From the NCBI RefSeq assembly GCF_017347605.1, contig NZ_AP024484.1, forward strand, positions 2,990,501-3,054,500: a stretch of DNA of 64,000 nucleotides, given 5' to 3'. Below the pieces are notes generated by a model. It did not search any database, was not told the DNA's origin, and saw only the letters and a list, made by a program, of their open reading frames with translations. Below, in pieces: positions 1-9,374 of this stretch. The translations under genes and the position numbers were made by a program. Numbering within the stretch: position 1 is the first letter of the stretch; each line of letters starts with the position of its first letter. This stretch comes from Prevotella herbatica. GTDB lineage: Bacteria; Bacteroidota; Bacteroidia; Bacteroidales; Bacteroidaceae.

Positions 1-644
1 TGAAAACACGAATTATATGGCTTAAAATGTTGGCCTGTAAACATACAAAACTTACTATTTATTACTAGGATATTATTATTTATTACGCATCTATATAACT
101 TTAAAATCAACAATTCCCTACATAGGTTTTTAAAAAATATAAGCGTCTAAGTGACTTTTTGCTGATTATCAGCAAGTTATAATTCTTTCTATACATTTAT
201 TGTGTCGAAGTAACGTCATATATAATAAATCAGCTATAAAATATACTATCATTTGCATTATATCGTAGAAACGCAGGTTTTAACGACACTTGCACATAAC
301 CATTCATTATCACAAAAAGTTTCTAATTGATTGATGGTCAGTGCGTAGACACATAGACACTAAAAAGACGAAAGATCTGTAGTGCATGTGCGTGCGTACA
401 TTATGGATAATAGAATATATATTTTGTGTTTGCGTATCTTCTAGTTATAAAATCATCTCTAGTTTCGCTTTCAAATATCCACTATTACGTAGACACGCAT
501 TTCCATGATGTAGTTTAAACATAGCTTAAACTATCTTTTGTATTCTCTTATCACCTTTGTTTAAAGGCAAAGAGAATGAAGACATAGTTGCGTAGCTAAA
601 AAACAGTAAAAGCAAGTAACCTAATTCAATAACTTCAAATGGAT
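1..644. other. Gene-free left edge
   Basis: AT-rich stretch without an open frame of useful length on either strand. I see no tRNA, repeat array or convincing promoter. It lies downstream of the leftward rhodanese gene and may hold the end of a transcription unit that starts outside the window. Confidence 0.5.
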
Positions 645-1025
645 TTATTTAGAGATACTTTTTCCTGCTTGTTCCCATTCCATGATTCCTCCACGTAGGT
701 TTATTACTTTAAACTTAGCCTTTTGAAGTATACCAGCACCAATCAAACTACGCTTACCAGAACGACAATATATAGCAACAGGTTTATCTTTACTTAGTTT
801 CTCTTCTGCTAATTGTTTAAAGTTACCTTTTTTCACATCAATGTTTGTTGCTCCAGGTATTCTTCCACTGGCATATTCTTCGGCAGTACGAGCATCAACA
901 AGTTGCACTTTAGAAGATTTTACTAGTCCTTCAAACTTATTTGCATCAACTGTTACAATTTTATTTGTATTACAACTGGCTAGAGACAAAACAGTTCCTA
1001 ATACAGCTAACATTACTTTCTTCAT
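645..1025 (-). CDS. Rhodanese-like lipoprotein (sulfurtransferase domain)
   Basis: A 126-aa protein with a lipoprotein signal (hydrophobic stretch ending LASC, lipid-anchored Cys18) followed by a single rhodanese domain. The active-site loop CRSGKRS (Cys87) and the preceding VDARTAEEYASGRIPGA motif are typical of periplasmic or outer-membrane rhodaneses. Single-domain rhodaneses move sulfane sulfur between thiols; the physiological partner is unknown. It stands alone, transcribed leftward. A near-consensus -7 box (TAACTTTA on the minus strand, 1052-1059) precedes it, one base off TAnnTTTG. The family call is secure, the substrate is not. Confidence 0.85.
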   Translation of the reverse strand: MKKVMLAVLGTVLSLASCNTNKIVTVDANKFEGLVKSSKVQLVDARTAEEYASGRIPGATNIDVKKGNFKQLAEEKLSKDKPVAIYCRSGKRSLIGAGILQKAKFKVINLRGGIMEWEQAGKSISK

Positions 1026-1177
1026 TTCTTTACATTTAATATTTTGCCGGTAAAGTTAGGGAATAATATTGAAGTATCAAAAGTTAATTTACATAATTTA
1101 ATGATCATCATAATGTAAATATCGTTTTTATTTCATATTTTTACAGTTGCAATTATTGAATTTAAAACGTAAACATT

Positions 1178-1462
1178 ATGAAGTATATTACAGAAAATAA
1201 TCGTATATATGTAGATGGCAGTGACGATAAGGTCATTGCTGAAATCACATTTAAAACAAATGATGGTGTAACAACAATTGACCATACATTTGTTGATAAT
1301 TCTCTTCGGCGCCAAGGGGTAGCTCCAGAACTTGTACAAATGGCGGTAAATAAAATCATTGCTGATGGTAATAAGATTGCTGCAACTTGTCCGTATGCGC
1401 TTAAATGGTTAAAACAACATCCTGAGTATAAAATTGTAGATACTGATGATACAATTTCATAA
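1178..1462 (+). CDS. Small GNAT-family N-acetyltransferase (YjdJ/COG2388-like)
   Basis: A 94-aa protein with the compact GNAT layout: an N-terminal strand pair, then HTFVDNSLRRQGVAPELVQMAV, which matches the acetyl-CoA pyrophosphate loop (R-R-Q-G-V-A), and the late motif TCPYALKWLKQHPEY seen in small COG2388 acetyltransferases. Members of this family are short, so the length is full. The acceptor substrate is not predictable. The gene is divergent from the rhodanese lipoprotein gene, sharing a roughly 150-bp intergenic region, and has no co-directional partner close by. Confidence 0.85.
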   Translation: MKYITENNRIYVDGSDDKVIAEITFKTNDGVTTIDHTFVDNSLRRQGVAPELVQMAVNKIIADGNKIAATCPYALKWLKQHPEYKIVDTDDTIS

Positions 1463-1792
1463 GAGACAGACTACATACATAAGGGTGGATATTATATAAA
1501 TTAAATCCTATAATTTGTACAGAATCTACTTGAGGTTCAGTATGATTATGTTTCTTTTCTAAAGGAGAAGGAATAGATGATTTTGTGCCTAATACTGATA
1601 ATCTAGCGTTTGTAAATACAGATAAAAAGAAACCATAGAAAATAATTCTGAATTATAACAGAAGAGTATATGATGAATAAATTAAGATGTTCTATTGTAT
1701 ATATTAACTCAACAATAATCATTTTATGCAAACGTTTACGTTTAAGAGTTGTTAACTAAAAGCCCGTTTTGGGTAATAATAATGTCGAATTT
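1463..1792. other. Intergenic region without a supported gene
   Basis: About 330 bases between the acetyltransferase gene and the rseC promoter. Only very short frames occur (for example about 29 codons starting near 1672), none with a recognisable product. Nothing structured was seen. Confidence 0.45.
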
Positions 1793-1823
1793 TTTGCATA
1801 TTGGAAAAATCATACTATCTTTG
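1793..1823 (+). promoter_or_regulatory. Promoter of rseC-rnf operon
   Basis: TTTG at 1793-1796, a 19-nt spacer and TATCTTTG at 1816-1823 match the Bacteroidetes sigma-ABfr consensus. It lies inside the extended open frame that begins at 1769, so translation must begin downstream at 1868. Confidence 0.8.
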
Positions 1824-1867
1824 CAATTGCCAACTGGAGATTACAATCTAGTATAATAAAAAACAAC

Positions 1868-2290
1868 ATGAGCAATAGAATCGAACATTTAGGAGTGATA
1901 GATGCTATAGAGGGGAATTGCCTCCATGTCGCAATATCACAATCATCAGCATGTGCGGAGTGCAAAGTTGCCGGACACTGTAACGCATCAGAATCAAAAG
2001 ATAAAATAATAGATATTATTACAGATAAAGCCAACGAATATAGCATTGGAGAAAGTGTCAAGGTTTCAACTACAAATGGAGTCGGGATGATGGCAACTAT
2101 ATATGCTTATGTGTTGCCGTTGGTGATTATGATGGCCGTTTTGTTCATTGTTAAGGCGATAACTGAAAGTGATGGTTGGGCTGCTATGTCAGCTTTGTTT
2201 TCATTAATACCATATTATTTTTGCGTATATATATTGAGAAATAAGATAAGCAATCAGGTGTATTTTGAAATAGAAAAAATGAATAACTAA
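1868..2290 (+). CDS. rseC: RseC/SoxR-reducing-system membrane protein
   Basis: A 140-aa RseC-family protein. It has the N-terminal domain with a Cys cluster (CAECKVAGHC, around residues 32-41) followed by two transmembrane helices (about 80-102 and 107-127). In E. coli RseC associates with the Rsx/Rnf complex; in Bacteroidales it is the usual first gene of the rnf operon, as here (18 nt before rnfB). The ATG at 1868 is chosen because the longer frame from 1769 runs through a perfect -33/-7 promoter. The role in assembly or redox tuning of Rnf is inferred from family and context. Confidence 0.88.
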   Translation: MSNRIEHLGVIDAIEGNCLHVAISQSSACAECKVAGHCNASESKDKIIDIITDKANEYSIGESVKVSTTNGVGMMATIYAYVLPLVIMMAVLFIVKAITESDGWAAMSALFSLIPYYFCVYILRNKISNQVYFEIEKMNN

Positions 2291-2308
2291 AACAAATACA
2301 AACAAATT

Positions 2309-3160
2309 ATGAATTTTATTTTAACTTCGGTAATCGCTCTTGGGGCAATAGCACTAATATCCTCTGTGGTGCTATATCTTGTGTCCAAGAAGTTTGCCGT
2401 TAATGAAGATCCGCGTATTGGCACGGTCTCAGAGTTGCTGCCCGGTGCTAATTGCGGTGGCTGTGGCTTTGCTGGATGTTCCGGTATGGCTTGCGCTCTG
2501 GTGGCAGGTGCCGACAAAGGTTCCATAGAAGGACTTCGTTGCCCTGTTGGTGGAGACGAAGTGATGGAAAAGATCGCCGATACATTGGGTATGGCAGCTT
2601 CATCATCAGAACCTTTAGTGGCTGTTGTACGTTGTAATGGAACTTGTGATAATCGCCCTCGCATAGCTGAGTATGATGGTTTGCATACATGTGCAGCTGT
2701 AAATTCAACAAGTGCCGGTGAAACAGAGTGTGGTTATGGATGCCTTGGTTGTGGAGATTGCGTAAGCGTATGTCAATTTGATGCAATTCGCATGAATCCA
2801 GAAACAAGTCTTCCAGAAGTGGATGAAGAAAAGTGTACAAGTTGTGGCGCATGCGTAAAAGCATGTCCTCGCACCATAATAGAACTTCGCAAAAAGGGAC
2901 CTAAAGATCATCGCGTTTACGTGCAATGCGTGAATAAAGACAAGGGAGCTGTCGCAAAAAAGTCTTGTAGCGTTGCTTGTATAGGTTGTGGTAAATGTGA
3001 AAAGGTTTGCCAGTTTGACGCTATAACAATAGAAAATAATCTCAGTTATATTGATTTCAACAAGTGTAGCGTGTGTACAAAGTGTGTTGATGAATGCCCT
3101 ACTGGGGCTATCGTAAAGACAAACTTTACAATAGAGAAAAAAGCGGAGGTTGAAGCATGA
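2309..3160 (+). CDS. rnfB: Electron transport complex subunit RnfB
   Basis: Iron-sulfur subunit of the ion-translocating ferredoxin:NAD+ oxidoreductase (Rnf). A single N-terminal membrane helix (residues 5-27) is followed by the Fe-S domain NCGGCGFAGC near residue 49. Further on come four cysteine-rich ferredoxin motifs: CGYGCLGCGDCVSVC, CTSCGACVKACP, CSVACIGCGKCEKVC and CSVCTKCVDECP. It receives electrons from ferredoxin and passes them to the membrane subunits. The 283-aa length is larger than E. coli RsxB because of the extra cluster motifs, as is common in anaerobes. The stop overlaps the rnfC start (ATGA), indicating translational coupling. Confidence 0.95.
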   Translation: MNFILTSVIALGAIALISSVVLYLVSKKFAVNEDPRIGTVSELLPGANCGGCGFAGCSGMACALVAGADKGSIEGLRCPVGGDEVMEKIADTLGMAASSSEPLVAVVRCNGTCDNRPRIAEYDGLHTCAAVNSTSAGETECGYGCLGCGDCVSVCQFDAIRMNPETSLPEVDEEKCTSCGACVKACPRTIIELRKKGPKDHRVYVQCVNKDKGAVAKKSCSVACIGCGKCEKVCQFDAITIENNLSYIDFNKCSVCTKCVDECPTGAIVKTNFTIEKKAEVEA

Positions 3161-4509
3161 AATTACATACATTCAAGATAGGTGGTATACACCCTGAGGA
3201 AAACAAGATAACAGCTGAGGTTAAGACAAGGAATGCCGCATTGCCTAAAGTTGCAATATTCCCATTGGGACAACATATTGGCGCTCCTGCAAAGCCAGTT
3301 GTTAAACGTGGCGATGTCGTAAAGGTCGGTACGTTGATAGCAGAAGCCGGTGGTTTCGTTAGTGCTCCGATATACAGTTCTGTTTCAGGAACTGTTGCGA
3401 AGATTGATACACGTATTGATGCTACAGGATATCGTAAGCCTGTGATTATAATCAATGTTGAAGGAGATGAATGGGAAGATAGCATTGACAGAAGTGAAAA
3501 ACTTGAAAGTCTTGCTGAGCATCCAGAACTTACTCCAGAAAATATTTCAGATATAATAAAGAAATCTGGCATTACCGGTATGGGTGGCGCTGGTTTCCCA
3601 ACTTTTATTAAGTTATGTCCTCCGCCAACAGCAAAGGCTGAATGTGTGATAATTAACGGAGTGGAGTGTGAACCATATATTACGTCAGACTATCGATTAA
3701 TGATGGAGCATGCTGAGGAAGTAATAGTAGGTTTGCAACTGCTAATGAAAGCAGCTAAGGTAGAGCGTGGATATATAGGTATTGAGGAAAACAAACCAGA
3801 GGCTATCAAGTTGTTAACGCAGCTCACGGCTGATGATTCACGTATAGAAATAGTGGCACTTGCACAGAAATATCCACAAGGTGGTGAAAAGCAGCTTGTG
3901 GATGCCGTCATAAATCGTCAGGTTCCAGCACCTCCTGCAATTCCAGTGAATGTTGGAGCGATAGTTCAGAATGTGGGTACTGCCTATGCTGTATATCAGA
4001 TGGTTATGAAGCATAAGCCTTTGTTTGAAAGATATACTACTGTAACAGGAAAAAAACTAAAGAATCCAGGTAACTACCTTGTAAGAATGGGAACAACCTT
4101 TGCTGAACTTATACATGCATGTGGTGGAATGCCCGAAGGCGATAATAAAGTATTAGCAGGTGGTCCTATGATGGGTAAATCAGTTATGTCTTTGGATGTA
4201 CCTGTTACGAAAGGCACAAACTCAATAACAATCCTTAGTGGTGACGAAGCCCACCGAAAGTCTGTTCAGCCATGTATACGTTGTGGAAAATGCGTTGATG
4301 TATGTCCTATGGGATTGGAACCATATCTTTTGGCTACGCTTTCCGCAAACAAGTTGTATGAGCGTCTTGAAAAAGAGGACGTTACATCTTGTATGTCATG
4401 TGGCTCATGCCAGTTTACTTGTCCTTCTCATCGCCCTATACTTGATAATATCCTTCAAGGTAAGGGTGTTGTAATGGGAATGATTAAGGCTAGGAATGTT
4501 AAGAAGTAG
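3157..4509 (+). CDS. rnfC: Electron transport complex subunit RnfC
   Basis: The 450-aa soluble Rnf subunit that binds NAD(H), FMN and Fe-S. It starts with the family signature GGIHPEENK, carries a Gly-rich nucleotide-binding segment GITGMGGAGFPTFIK (about residues 137-151), and ends with two ferredoxin motifs, CIRCGKCVDVCP and CMSCGSCQFTCP. It oxidises NADH or reduces NAD+ at the cytoplasmic face. It overlaps rnfB by 4 nt and precedes rnfD by 23 nt. There is no sign of disruption. Confidence 0.95.
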   Translation: MKLHTFKIGGIHPEENKITAEVKTRNAALPKVAIFPLGQHIGAPAKPVVKRGDVVKVGTLIAEAGGFVSAPIYSSVSGTVAKIDTRIDATGYRKPVIIINVEGDEWEDSIDRSEKLESLAEHPELTPENISDIIKKSGITGMGGAGFPTFIKLCPPPTAKAECVIINGVECEPYITSDYRLMMEHAEEVIVGLQLLMKAAKVERGYIGIEENKPEAIKLLTQLTADDSRIEIVALAQKYPQGGEKQLVDAVINRQVPAPPAIPVNVGAIVQNVGTAYAVYQMVMKHKPLFERYTTVTGKKLKNPGNYLVRMGTTFAELIHACGGMPEGDNKVLAGGPMMGKSVMSLDVPVTKGTNSITILSGDEAHRKSVQPCIRCGKCVDVCPMGLEPYLLATLSANKLYERLEKEDVTSCMSCGSCQFTCPSHRPILDNILQGKGVVMGMIKARNVKK

Positions 4510-4532
4510 TATTTTAAAAAGAATTATCAAAA

Positions 4533-5528
4533 ATGGGAAAATTAATTGTATCTCTTTCACCGCATGCCCATGGAACAGACAGTGTCGAGAAAAATATGTT
4601 TGGAGTTGTCATTGCACTTATTCCGGCAATACTCGTCTCTTTCTTTTATTTCGGACTTGGTTCAGTTGTTGTATTGCTTAGTAGTGTTGCTTTCTGTATG
4701 TTCTTTGAGTGGGCAATTACAAAATATATGTTGAAACGCGAACCTACATTAACAGATGGTTCGGCTATAGTTACTGGTTTACTTCTAGGCATGAATCTGC
4801 CTAGTAACCTTCCTGTATGGATCATAATTATAGGTGCGCTTGTTGCAATAGGCGTAGGAAAAATGACTTTCGGAGGACTTGGAAACAATCCATTCAATCC
4901 AGCACTAGTAGGACGTTGCGTATTGCTTGTAAGCTTTCCTGCCCAGATGACGTCATGGCCAATGGCAGGACAGTTGACTAGTTATCTTGATGCCCAGACT
5001 GGAGCCACTCCGCTTGCAATAATGAAGCAAGCGATAAAGAGTGGTGATGTGTCCATATTGGATAAGTTGCCATCTGCCACACAACTGCTTTTAGGTTCAA
5101 ATCCAACATTGGGACTTGGCACTATTGGTGAGGTTTGCGCGTTGGCTCTTTTACTTGGTTTAGCTTTCCTGTTGTGGAAGAAGATCATAACATGGCATAT
5201 TCCTGTATCAATAATTGCAACGGTATTGGTCTTCAGCGGTTTGCTTCATTTGGTAAATCCTATTTATGCCAATCCTTTGAGTGAAATTCTTAGTGGAGGA
5301 TTGATGCTAGGCGCAATCTTCATGGCTACGGATTATGTGACATCACCAATGACTCATAAAGGACAGTTGATATATGGTATAGCAATTGGATTTCTTACCG
5401 TAGTAATACGTAACTGGGGAAGTTATCCCGAAGGAATGAGTTTTGCTATACTTATAATGAACGCTTTCACGCCGATAATCAACTTATCAACAAAGCCAAA
5501 GCGCTTTGGTGAAGTTATGAAGAAGTAA
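4533..5528 (+). CDS. rnfD: Electron transport complex subunit RnfD
   Basis: A 331-aa polytopic membrane subunit of the Rnf/NqrB family with about nine to ten hydrophobic segments. The sequence DAQTGATPLA around residue 155 contains the TGAT motif whose threonine is the covalent FMN attachment site in RnfD/NqrB. It carries electrons within the membrane and belongs to the ion-translocating core. It lies third among the Rnf structural genes, directly after rnfC and before rnfG. Confidence 0.95.
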   Translation: MGKLIVSLSPHAHGTDSVEKNMFGVVIALIPAILVSFFYFGLGSVVVLLSSVAFCMFFEWAITKYMLKREPTLTDGSAIVTGLLLGMNLPSNLPVWIIIIGALVAIGVGKMTFGGLGNNPFNPALVGRCVLLVSFPAQMTSWPMAGQLTSYLDAQTGATPLAIMKQAIKSGDVSILDKLPSATQLLLGSNPTLGLGTIGEVCALALLLGLAFLLWKKIITWHIPVSIIATVLVFSGLLHLVNPIYANPLSEILSGGLMLGAIFMATDYVTSPMTHKGQLIYGIAIGFLTVVIRNWGSYPEGMSFAILIMNAFTPIINLSTKPKRFGEVMKK

Positions 5529-5563
5529 ATAAATAAATGTATTTAAAGTAAAAACATACGAAG

Positions 5564-6148
5564 ATGGAAAAATTAAAATCATCTTTACCAAATATGGTTG
5601 GCGTTCTTGTTGGCTTCTCTATTATAATAGGAGGTTTACTTGCTTATGTCAATCACATCACGGAAGGACCGATAAAGCAAAAGCAAGAAAAAACTCTTGC
5701 GGCAGGAATAAAAACCGTTATGCAGAACAATAATGTGCAAGTTGCTGATCCTGAAACTTTAAACGAGACAATAGATGGCAAGGTTGCCACTTTTATCATT
5801 CATCCATGTAAAGACAATGCTGGAAAGAATATAGGCTCAGCTATTGAAAGCACAACTAACGGATTTGGTGGTGACCTACAAGTTCTTGTAGGTTTTGATA
5901 ATGACGGAAAGATTCTTGGCTATACAATCCTAAAGAGTTCAGAGACACCTGGACTGGGAGCAAAGGCTGGAGTATGGTTTCAGAAGGATGGTAAGGGCAA
6001 TGTCATCGGTATGAGTCCTAAAGATAAACCGTTGGTAGTAAGCAAGGATGGAGGAGATGTTGACGCCATTACTGCTTCAACAATAACTAGCCGTGCTTTT
6101 TTAAAAGCCATTAATCAGGCTTATGCTGCTTATGCAAAGAAAAAATGA
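5564..6148 (+). CDS. rnfG: Electron transport complex subunit RnfG (FMN-binding)
   Basis: A 194-aa Rnf subunit with one N-terminal membrane helix (about residues 10-30) and a periplasmic FMN-binding domain. SSETPGLGAK matches the conserved ETPGLGA segment and DAITASTITSRA is the flavinylation motif, with a Thr as likely FMN acceptor (phosphoester link). It sits 35 nt after rnfD and 23 nt before rnfE. Flavinylation would need an ApbE-type transferase, which is not in this window. Confidence 0.94.
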   Translation: MEKLKSSLPNMVGVLVGFSIIIGGLLAYVNHITEGPIKQKQEKTLAAGIKTVMQNNNVQVADPETLNETIDGKVATFIIHPCKDNAGKNIGSAIESTTNGFGGDLQVLVGFDNDGKILGYTILKSSETPGLGAKAGVWFQKDGKGNVIGMSPKDKPLVVSKDGGDVDAITASTITSRAFLKAINQAYAAYAKKK

Positions 6149-6171
6149 TGTGTATTTAAAAATTAGAAAGA

Positions 6172-6759
6172 ATGAGCAATTTTAAAATATTACTGAATGG
6201 ACTGATCAAGGAAAATCCTACATTTGTATTGTTCCTTGGTATGTGTCCTACATTGGCGACAACAACCAGTGCTATAAATGGACTTTCCATGGGATTGGCA
6301 ACAATGGCTGTGCTGGTATGTACAAACTTTGTGATATCTTGTATAAAGAAGGTCACTCCAGATATGGTTAGAATTCCTGTGTTTATTGTCGTTATAGCAG
6401 CTTTCGTAACTATTCTTCAGATGTTTATGAGCGCCTATGCACCAGATTCTATAAACAAGGCTTTAGGTATCTATATACCACTTATCGTAGTAAACTGTAT
6501 CATCCTTGGGCGAGCAGAAAGTTTTGCCTGCAAAAATAGTCCAATAGCAAGTGTTTTTGATGGTTTAGGTATCGGCTTGGGATTCACTTTTGGTCTTACA
6601 TTGCTTGGTTGCGTAAGGGAATTCCTTGGAGCAGGAAGTCTTTTCGGAGTAGTGGTGATGCCTGAGACGACAAACATACTCTTGTTTGTGCTTCCTCCAG
6701 GAGCATTCCTTACATTAGGTTATCTTGTTGCTATTTTCAATAAATTGAAGAGTGAGTAA
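6172..6759 (+). CDS. rnfE: Electron transport complex subunit RnfE
   Basis: A 195-aa membrane protein of the RnfA/RnfE (NqrD/E) family with six predicted helices. The half-helix segments LFLGMCPTLATTTSAING and VNCIILGRAESFACKNSP are diagnostic of RnfE; their cysteines coordinate the intramembrane iron-sulfur centre shared with RnfA. It lies between rnfG and rnfA in the conserved operon. Confidence 0.95.
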   Translation: MSNFKILLNGLIKENPTFVLFLGMCPTLATTTSAINGLSMGLATMAVLVCTNFVISCIKKVTPDMVRIPVFIVVIAAFVTILQMFMSAYAPDSINKALGIYIPLIVVNCIILGRAESFACKNSPIASVFDGLGIGLGFTFGLTLLGCVREFLGAGSLFGVVVMPETTNILLFVLPPGAFLTLGYLVAIFNKLKSE

Positions 6760-6791
6760 ATGAATAATAAACACATATAATAATAAAATAT

Positions 6792-7394
6792 ATGGAATAC
6801 TTATTGATCTTTATATCAGCGATATTCGTTAATAATATCGTGCTGTCCCAATTCTTGGGAATATGCCCTTTTCTGGGAGTCTCAAAAAAGATAGATACAG
6901 CAATTGGCATGGGCGGTGCATTGGCTTTCGTGCTTACTCTTGCTACAATAATAACATGGCTAGTCCAGAAATATGTTCTTGATGTATTAGGACTAGCTTA
7001 TTTGCAGACTTTGTCATTTATTCTTATCATAGCCGCACTTGTGCAGATGGTGGAAATAATTTTGAAAAAGGTATCTCCAGCTTTGTATCAGGCTTTGGGA
7101 ATTTTCTTACCGCTTATCACAACAAACTGCTGCGTACTTGGTGTTGCAATTCTTGTAATTCAAAAGGATTATAATCTAGTTGAGAGTATAGTCTATGCTT
7201 TCTCAACAGCTTTGGGATTCGCATTAGCTTTGGTCTTGTTTGCAGGAATACGTGAACAACAGGAACTGGTGAAAATACCAAAAGGTATGCAGGGAATGAG
7301 TATTGTCTTAATAACAGCTTCGTTATTGGCCCTTTCTTTTATGGGATTCAGCGGATTGGAAAGTGGACTTCGTACATTGTTTGGATTGGCATAA
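6792..7394 (+). CDS. rnfA: Electron transport complex subunit RnfA
   Basis: A 200-aa six-helix membrane protein, inverted-topology partner of RnfE. The signature VNNIVLSQFLGICPFLGVSKK at the N-terminus and LITTNCCVLGVAIL mid-protein hold the cysteines of the membrane Fe-S site. It is the last Rnf gene; no terminator is obvious before galE, but galE has its own -7 box. Together with RnfB, C, D, G and E it completes the complex, which couples ferredoxin oxidation to NAD+ reduction and ion pumping. Confidence 0.95.
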   Translation: MEYLLIFISAIFVNNIVLSQFLGICPFLGVSKKIDTAIGMGGALAFVLTLATIITWLVQKYVLDVLGLAYLQTLSFILIIAALVQMVEIILKKVSPALYQALGIFLPLITTNCCVLGVAILVIQKDYNLVESIVYAFSTALGFALALVLFAGIREQQELVKIPKGMQGMSIVLITASLLALSFMGFSGLESGLRTLFGLA

Positions 7395-7447
7395 AGTCAA
7401 TAAAACAAAAAAATATTTCAAAGGTATATAATTTTAAATAAATTGTG

Positions 7448-7455
7448 TACCTTTG
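7448..7455 (+). promoter_or_regulatory. -7 box upstream of galE
   Basis: TACCTTTG, a perfect TAnnTTTG match, 25 nt before the galE start. No clear TTTG -33 box is found at 19-20 nt, so strength is uncertain. Confidence 0.55.
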
Positions 7456-7480
7456 TGCGGTTTAAACATTTTAAAATCTT

Positions 7481-8518
7481 ATGAAACAAACAATACTTGT
7501 TACAGGTGGTACAGGCTTCATTGGCTCTCACACCACTGTGGAATTGATTGAAGCAGGCTATAAAGTAGTTATTGTCGACAATCTGAGTAATTCAAAGGTA
7601 GAGGTTCTTGACGGTATCGAAAAAATTACTGGTGTGCGTCCAGCATTTGAAAATGTAGATCTTCGCGATAAAGCAGCAGCAGAAAACGTATTCAAAAAAT
7701 ATCCTGATATTGAGGGTATTATTCATTTTGCAGCTTCAAAGGCAGTGGGCGAGAGTGTAAAGATACCTCTTGTTTATTATCGTAACAACATAGTTTCACT
7801 CGTTAATCTTTTGGAACTTATGCCAGAGTATAATGTAAAGGGAATTATTTTCTCTTCAAGTTGTACTGTATATGGTCAGCCAAAACCAGAGAACCTTCCT
7901 GTAACCGAAGACGCACCTCATCAGAAGGCTACATCTCCTTATGGTAACACAAAGGAAATCAACGAGCAGATAATTTATGACTACATACATAGTGGAGCAA
8001 ATATAAAGAGTATTGTACTGAGATATTTCAATCCAATTGGAGCTCATCCTAGTGCTTTAATCGGTGAATTGCCAAACGGTGTTCCTGCTAACCTTATTCC
8101 TTATGTAACACAGACCGCTATCGGAATTCGTAAGGAACTTACAATCTTTGGTAATGACTATGATACAGAAGACGGAACATGCATCCGTGATTATATTTAC
8201 GTAGTAGATTTAGCAAAGGCACACGTAGCAGCAATGAGCCGCGTTCTTGATAAAGAAACAGATAAAATTGAATATTTCAATATAGGTACAGGTCGTGGAA
8301 ATTCAACAAAGGAACTTGTTGATACATTCGAGAAAGCAACCGGTGTAAAGGTTAATTGGAAGTTTGGACCACGTCGTGAGGGAGATATTGAAAAGATATG
8401 GGGTGATTGCAGTAAAGCCAACAATGTTTTAGGTTGGAAAGCAGAAGCCTCACTCGAAGAAGTTATGGCCAGTGCATGGAAATGGCAGTTGAAACTTCGT
8501 GAAGATGGAATAATGTAA
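7481..8518 (+). CDS. galE: UDP-glucose 4-epimerase
   Basis: A 345-aa extended short-chain dehydrogenase. The N-terminal NAD-binding motif GGTGFIGSH (residues 9-17), the catalytic serine region FSSSCTVYG, and the YGNTK catalytic Tyr/Lys motif (about residues 152-156) are all present, and the length matches GalE. It interconverts UDP-glucose and UDP-galactose for the Leloir pathway and glycan precursors. It is placed right after the rnf operon but has its own promoter box, and a strong terminator follows. Confidence 0.94.
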   Translation: MKQTILVTGGTGFIGSHTTVELIEAGYKVVIVDNLSNSKVEVLDGIEKITGVRPAFENVDLRDKAAAENVFKKYPDIEGIIHFAASKAVGESVKIPLVYYRNNIVSLVNLLELMPEYNVKGIIFSSSCTVYGQPKPENLPVTEDAPHQKATSPYGNTKEINEQIIYDYIHSGANIKSIVLRYFNPIGAHPSALIGELPNGVPANLIPYVTQTAIGIRKELTIFGNDYDTEDGTCIRDYIYVVDLAKAHVAAMSRVLDKETDKIEYFNIGTGRGNSTKELVDTFEKATGVKVNWKFGPRREGDIEKIWGDCSKANNVLGWKAEASLEEVMASAWKWQLKLREDGIM

Positions 8519-8580
8519 TTTTATGAATTATAGATTCTGTTATCGGTAAGTCGAACAGAAATTTTGTGTTTGTGTTGTTT

Positions 8581-8615
8581 AAGTCCACGATGCGATATCG
8601 TGGACTTTTTTTTTG
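8581..8615 (+). terminator. Rho-independent terminator after galE
   Basis: Arms at 8582-8591 and 8597-8606 form a 10-bp perfect stem with a 5-nt loop, followed by nine T residues. Confidence 0.92.
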
Positions 8616-8678
8616 TTAAATATGATTAAAGTTTAGCGTTATCAGTTTTTCAGTTCAGTCTATTCCAACAATTCTTGT

Positions 8679-8686
8679 TACCTTTG
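8679..8686 (+). promoter_or_regulatory. -7 box of rpsP promoter
   Basis: TACCTTTG at 8679-8686, 57 nt upstream of the S16 start codon and after the galE terminator, so it must drive rpsP. Confidence 0.6.
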
Positions 8687-8743
8687 CAGGCGCTGTCACG
8701 AGATGGCAGCATTAATTCAAACCTAATTAAATATTAAATTAAA

Positions 8744-9292
8744 ATGGCAACAAAAATCAGATTGCAGCGTGGCGGTCGTAAAGGCTATGCTTTTTATGGT
8801 ATCGTAATCGCTGATGTTAGAGCACCACGTGATGGTAAATTTACTGAGAAGATTGGTACATTCAATCCAAACACCAATCCAGCTACTGTAGATTTGAATT
8901 TCGAACGCGCCCTTTACTGGGTAGAGAGTGGCGCACAGCCAACAGACACAGTTCGTAACATTCTTAAAAGCGAAGGCGTTTACATGATGAAGCATCTTCG
9001 TGGTGGTGTTAAGAAGGGTGCATTTGACGAGGCTGCTGCTCAGAAGAAGTTTGACGCTTGGAAAGAAAACAAGTTGAAGGGCTTTGAAGCTATCAGTGAA
9101 AAGGATGCAAAGGCTAAACAGGATGCTCTCGCAGCAGCTCTTGAGGCAGAGAAGAAGGTTAATGAAGCTATCGCTAAGAAGGTGGCTGACAAGAAAGCTG
9201 CAAATGCTACTGCTGAGGCAGAGGCTACTGCAACAGAAGAGACAACAGAGGCTCCTGCAGAGGAGGCTACTGAAGCTCCAGCTGAGGCTTAA
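8744..9292 (+). CDS. rpsP: 30S ribosomal protein S16 with acidic/alanine-rich tail
   Basis: The N-terminal 80 residues are canonical S16 ([23 protein letters not shown] region through [16 protein letters not shown]). The remaining roughly 100 residues form an Ala/Glu/Lys-rich, probably helical and then disordered tail (repeats of EAT and EAPAEE). Such C-terminal extensions are usual for Bacteroidetes S16, while the E. coli protein is about 82 aa. It assembles early into the 30S subunit. The gene is monocistronic here, flanked by terminators on both sides. Confidence 0.96.
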   Translation: MATKIRLQRGGRKGYAFYGIVIADVRAPRDGKFTEKIGTFNPNTNPATVDLNFERALYWVESGAQPTDTVRNILKSEGVYMMKHLRGGVKKGAFDEAAAQKKFDAWKENKLKGFEAISEKDAKAKQDALAAALEAEKKVNEAIAKKVADKKAANATAEAEATATEETTEAPAEEATEAPAEA

Positions 9293-9313
9293 TCTTCTTA
9301 GATTAAAATCTAT

Positions 9314-9352
9314 AATAAGGATGATTTCTGTTGAAGTCATCCTTATTTTTTT
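9314..9352 (+). terminator. Rho-independent terminator after rpsP
   Basis: An 11-bp perfect stem (9314-9324 with 9337-9347) and a T-rich 3' side through 9352. Confidence 0.92.
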
Positions 9353-9374
9353 GAATTTTATCAATTTTTCTTGA

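Noticed and set aside
1741..1760. AAACGTTTACGTTT-like LacI operator upstream of rseC
   Set aside because: Only a short 8-bp palindrome without a regulator nearby and placed well upstream of the promoter; insufficient support.
1769..1867. Upstream extension of the rseC reading frame
   Set aside because: A perfect TTTG-N19-TATCTTTG promoter lies inside it, and RseC homology begins at 1868.
8723..9364. Long minus-strand frame opposite rpsP
   Set aside because: Low-complexity Leu/Ser/Cys translation antisense to S16; it reads through the promoter and terminator of rpsP.
9084..9374. Plus-strand frame inside and past rpsP (Leu/Arg/Gln-rich)
   Set aside because: It is the shifted reading of the Ala/Glu repeat tail of S16 and crosses the terminator; no promoter or homology.
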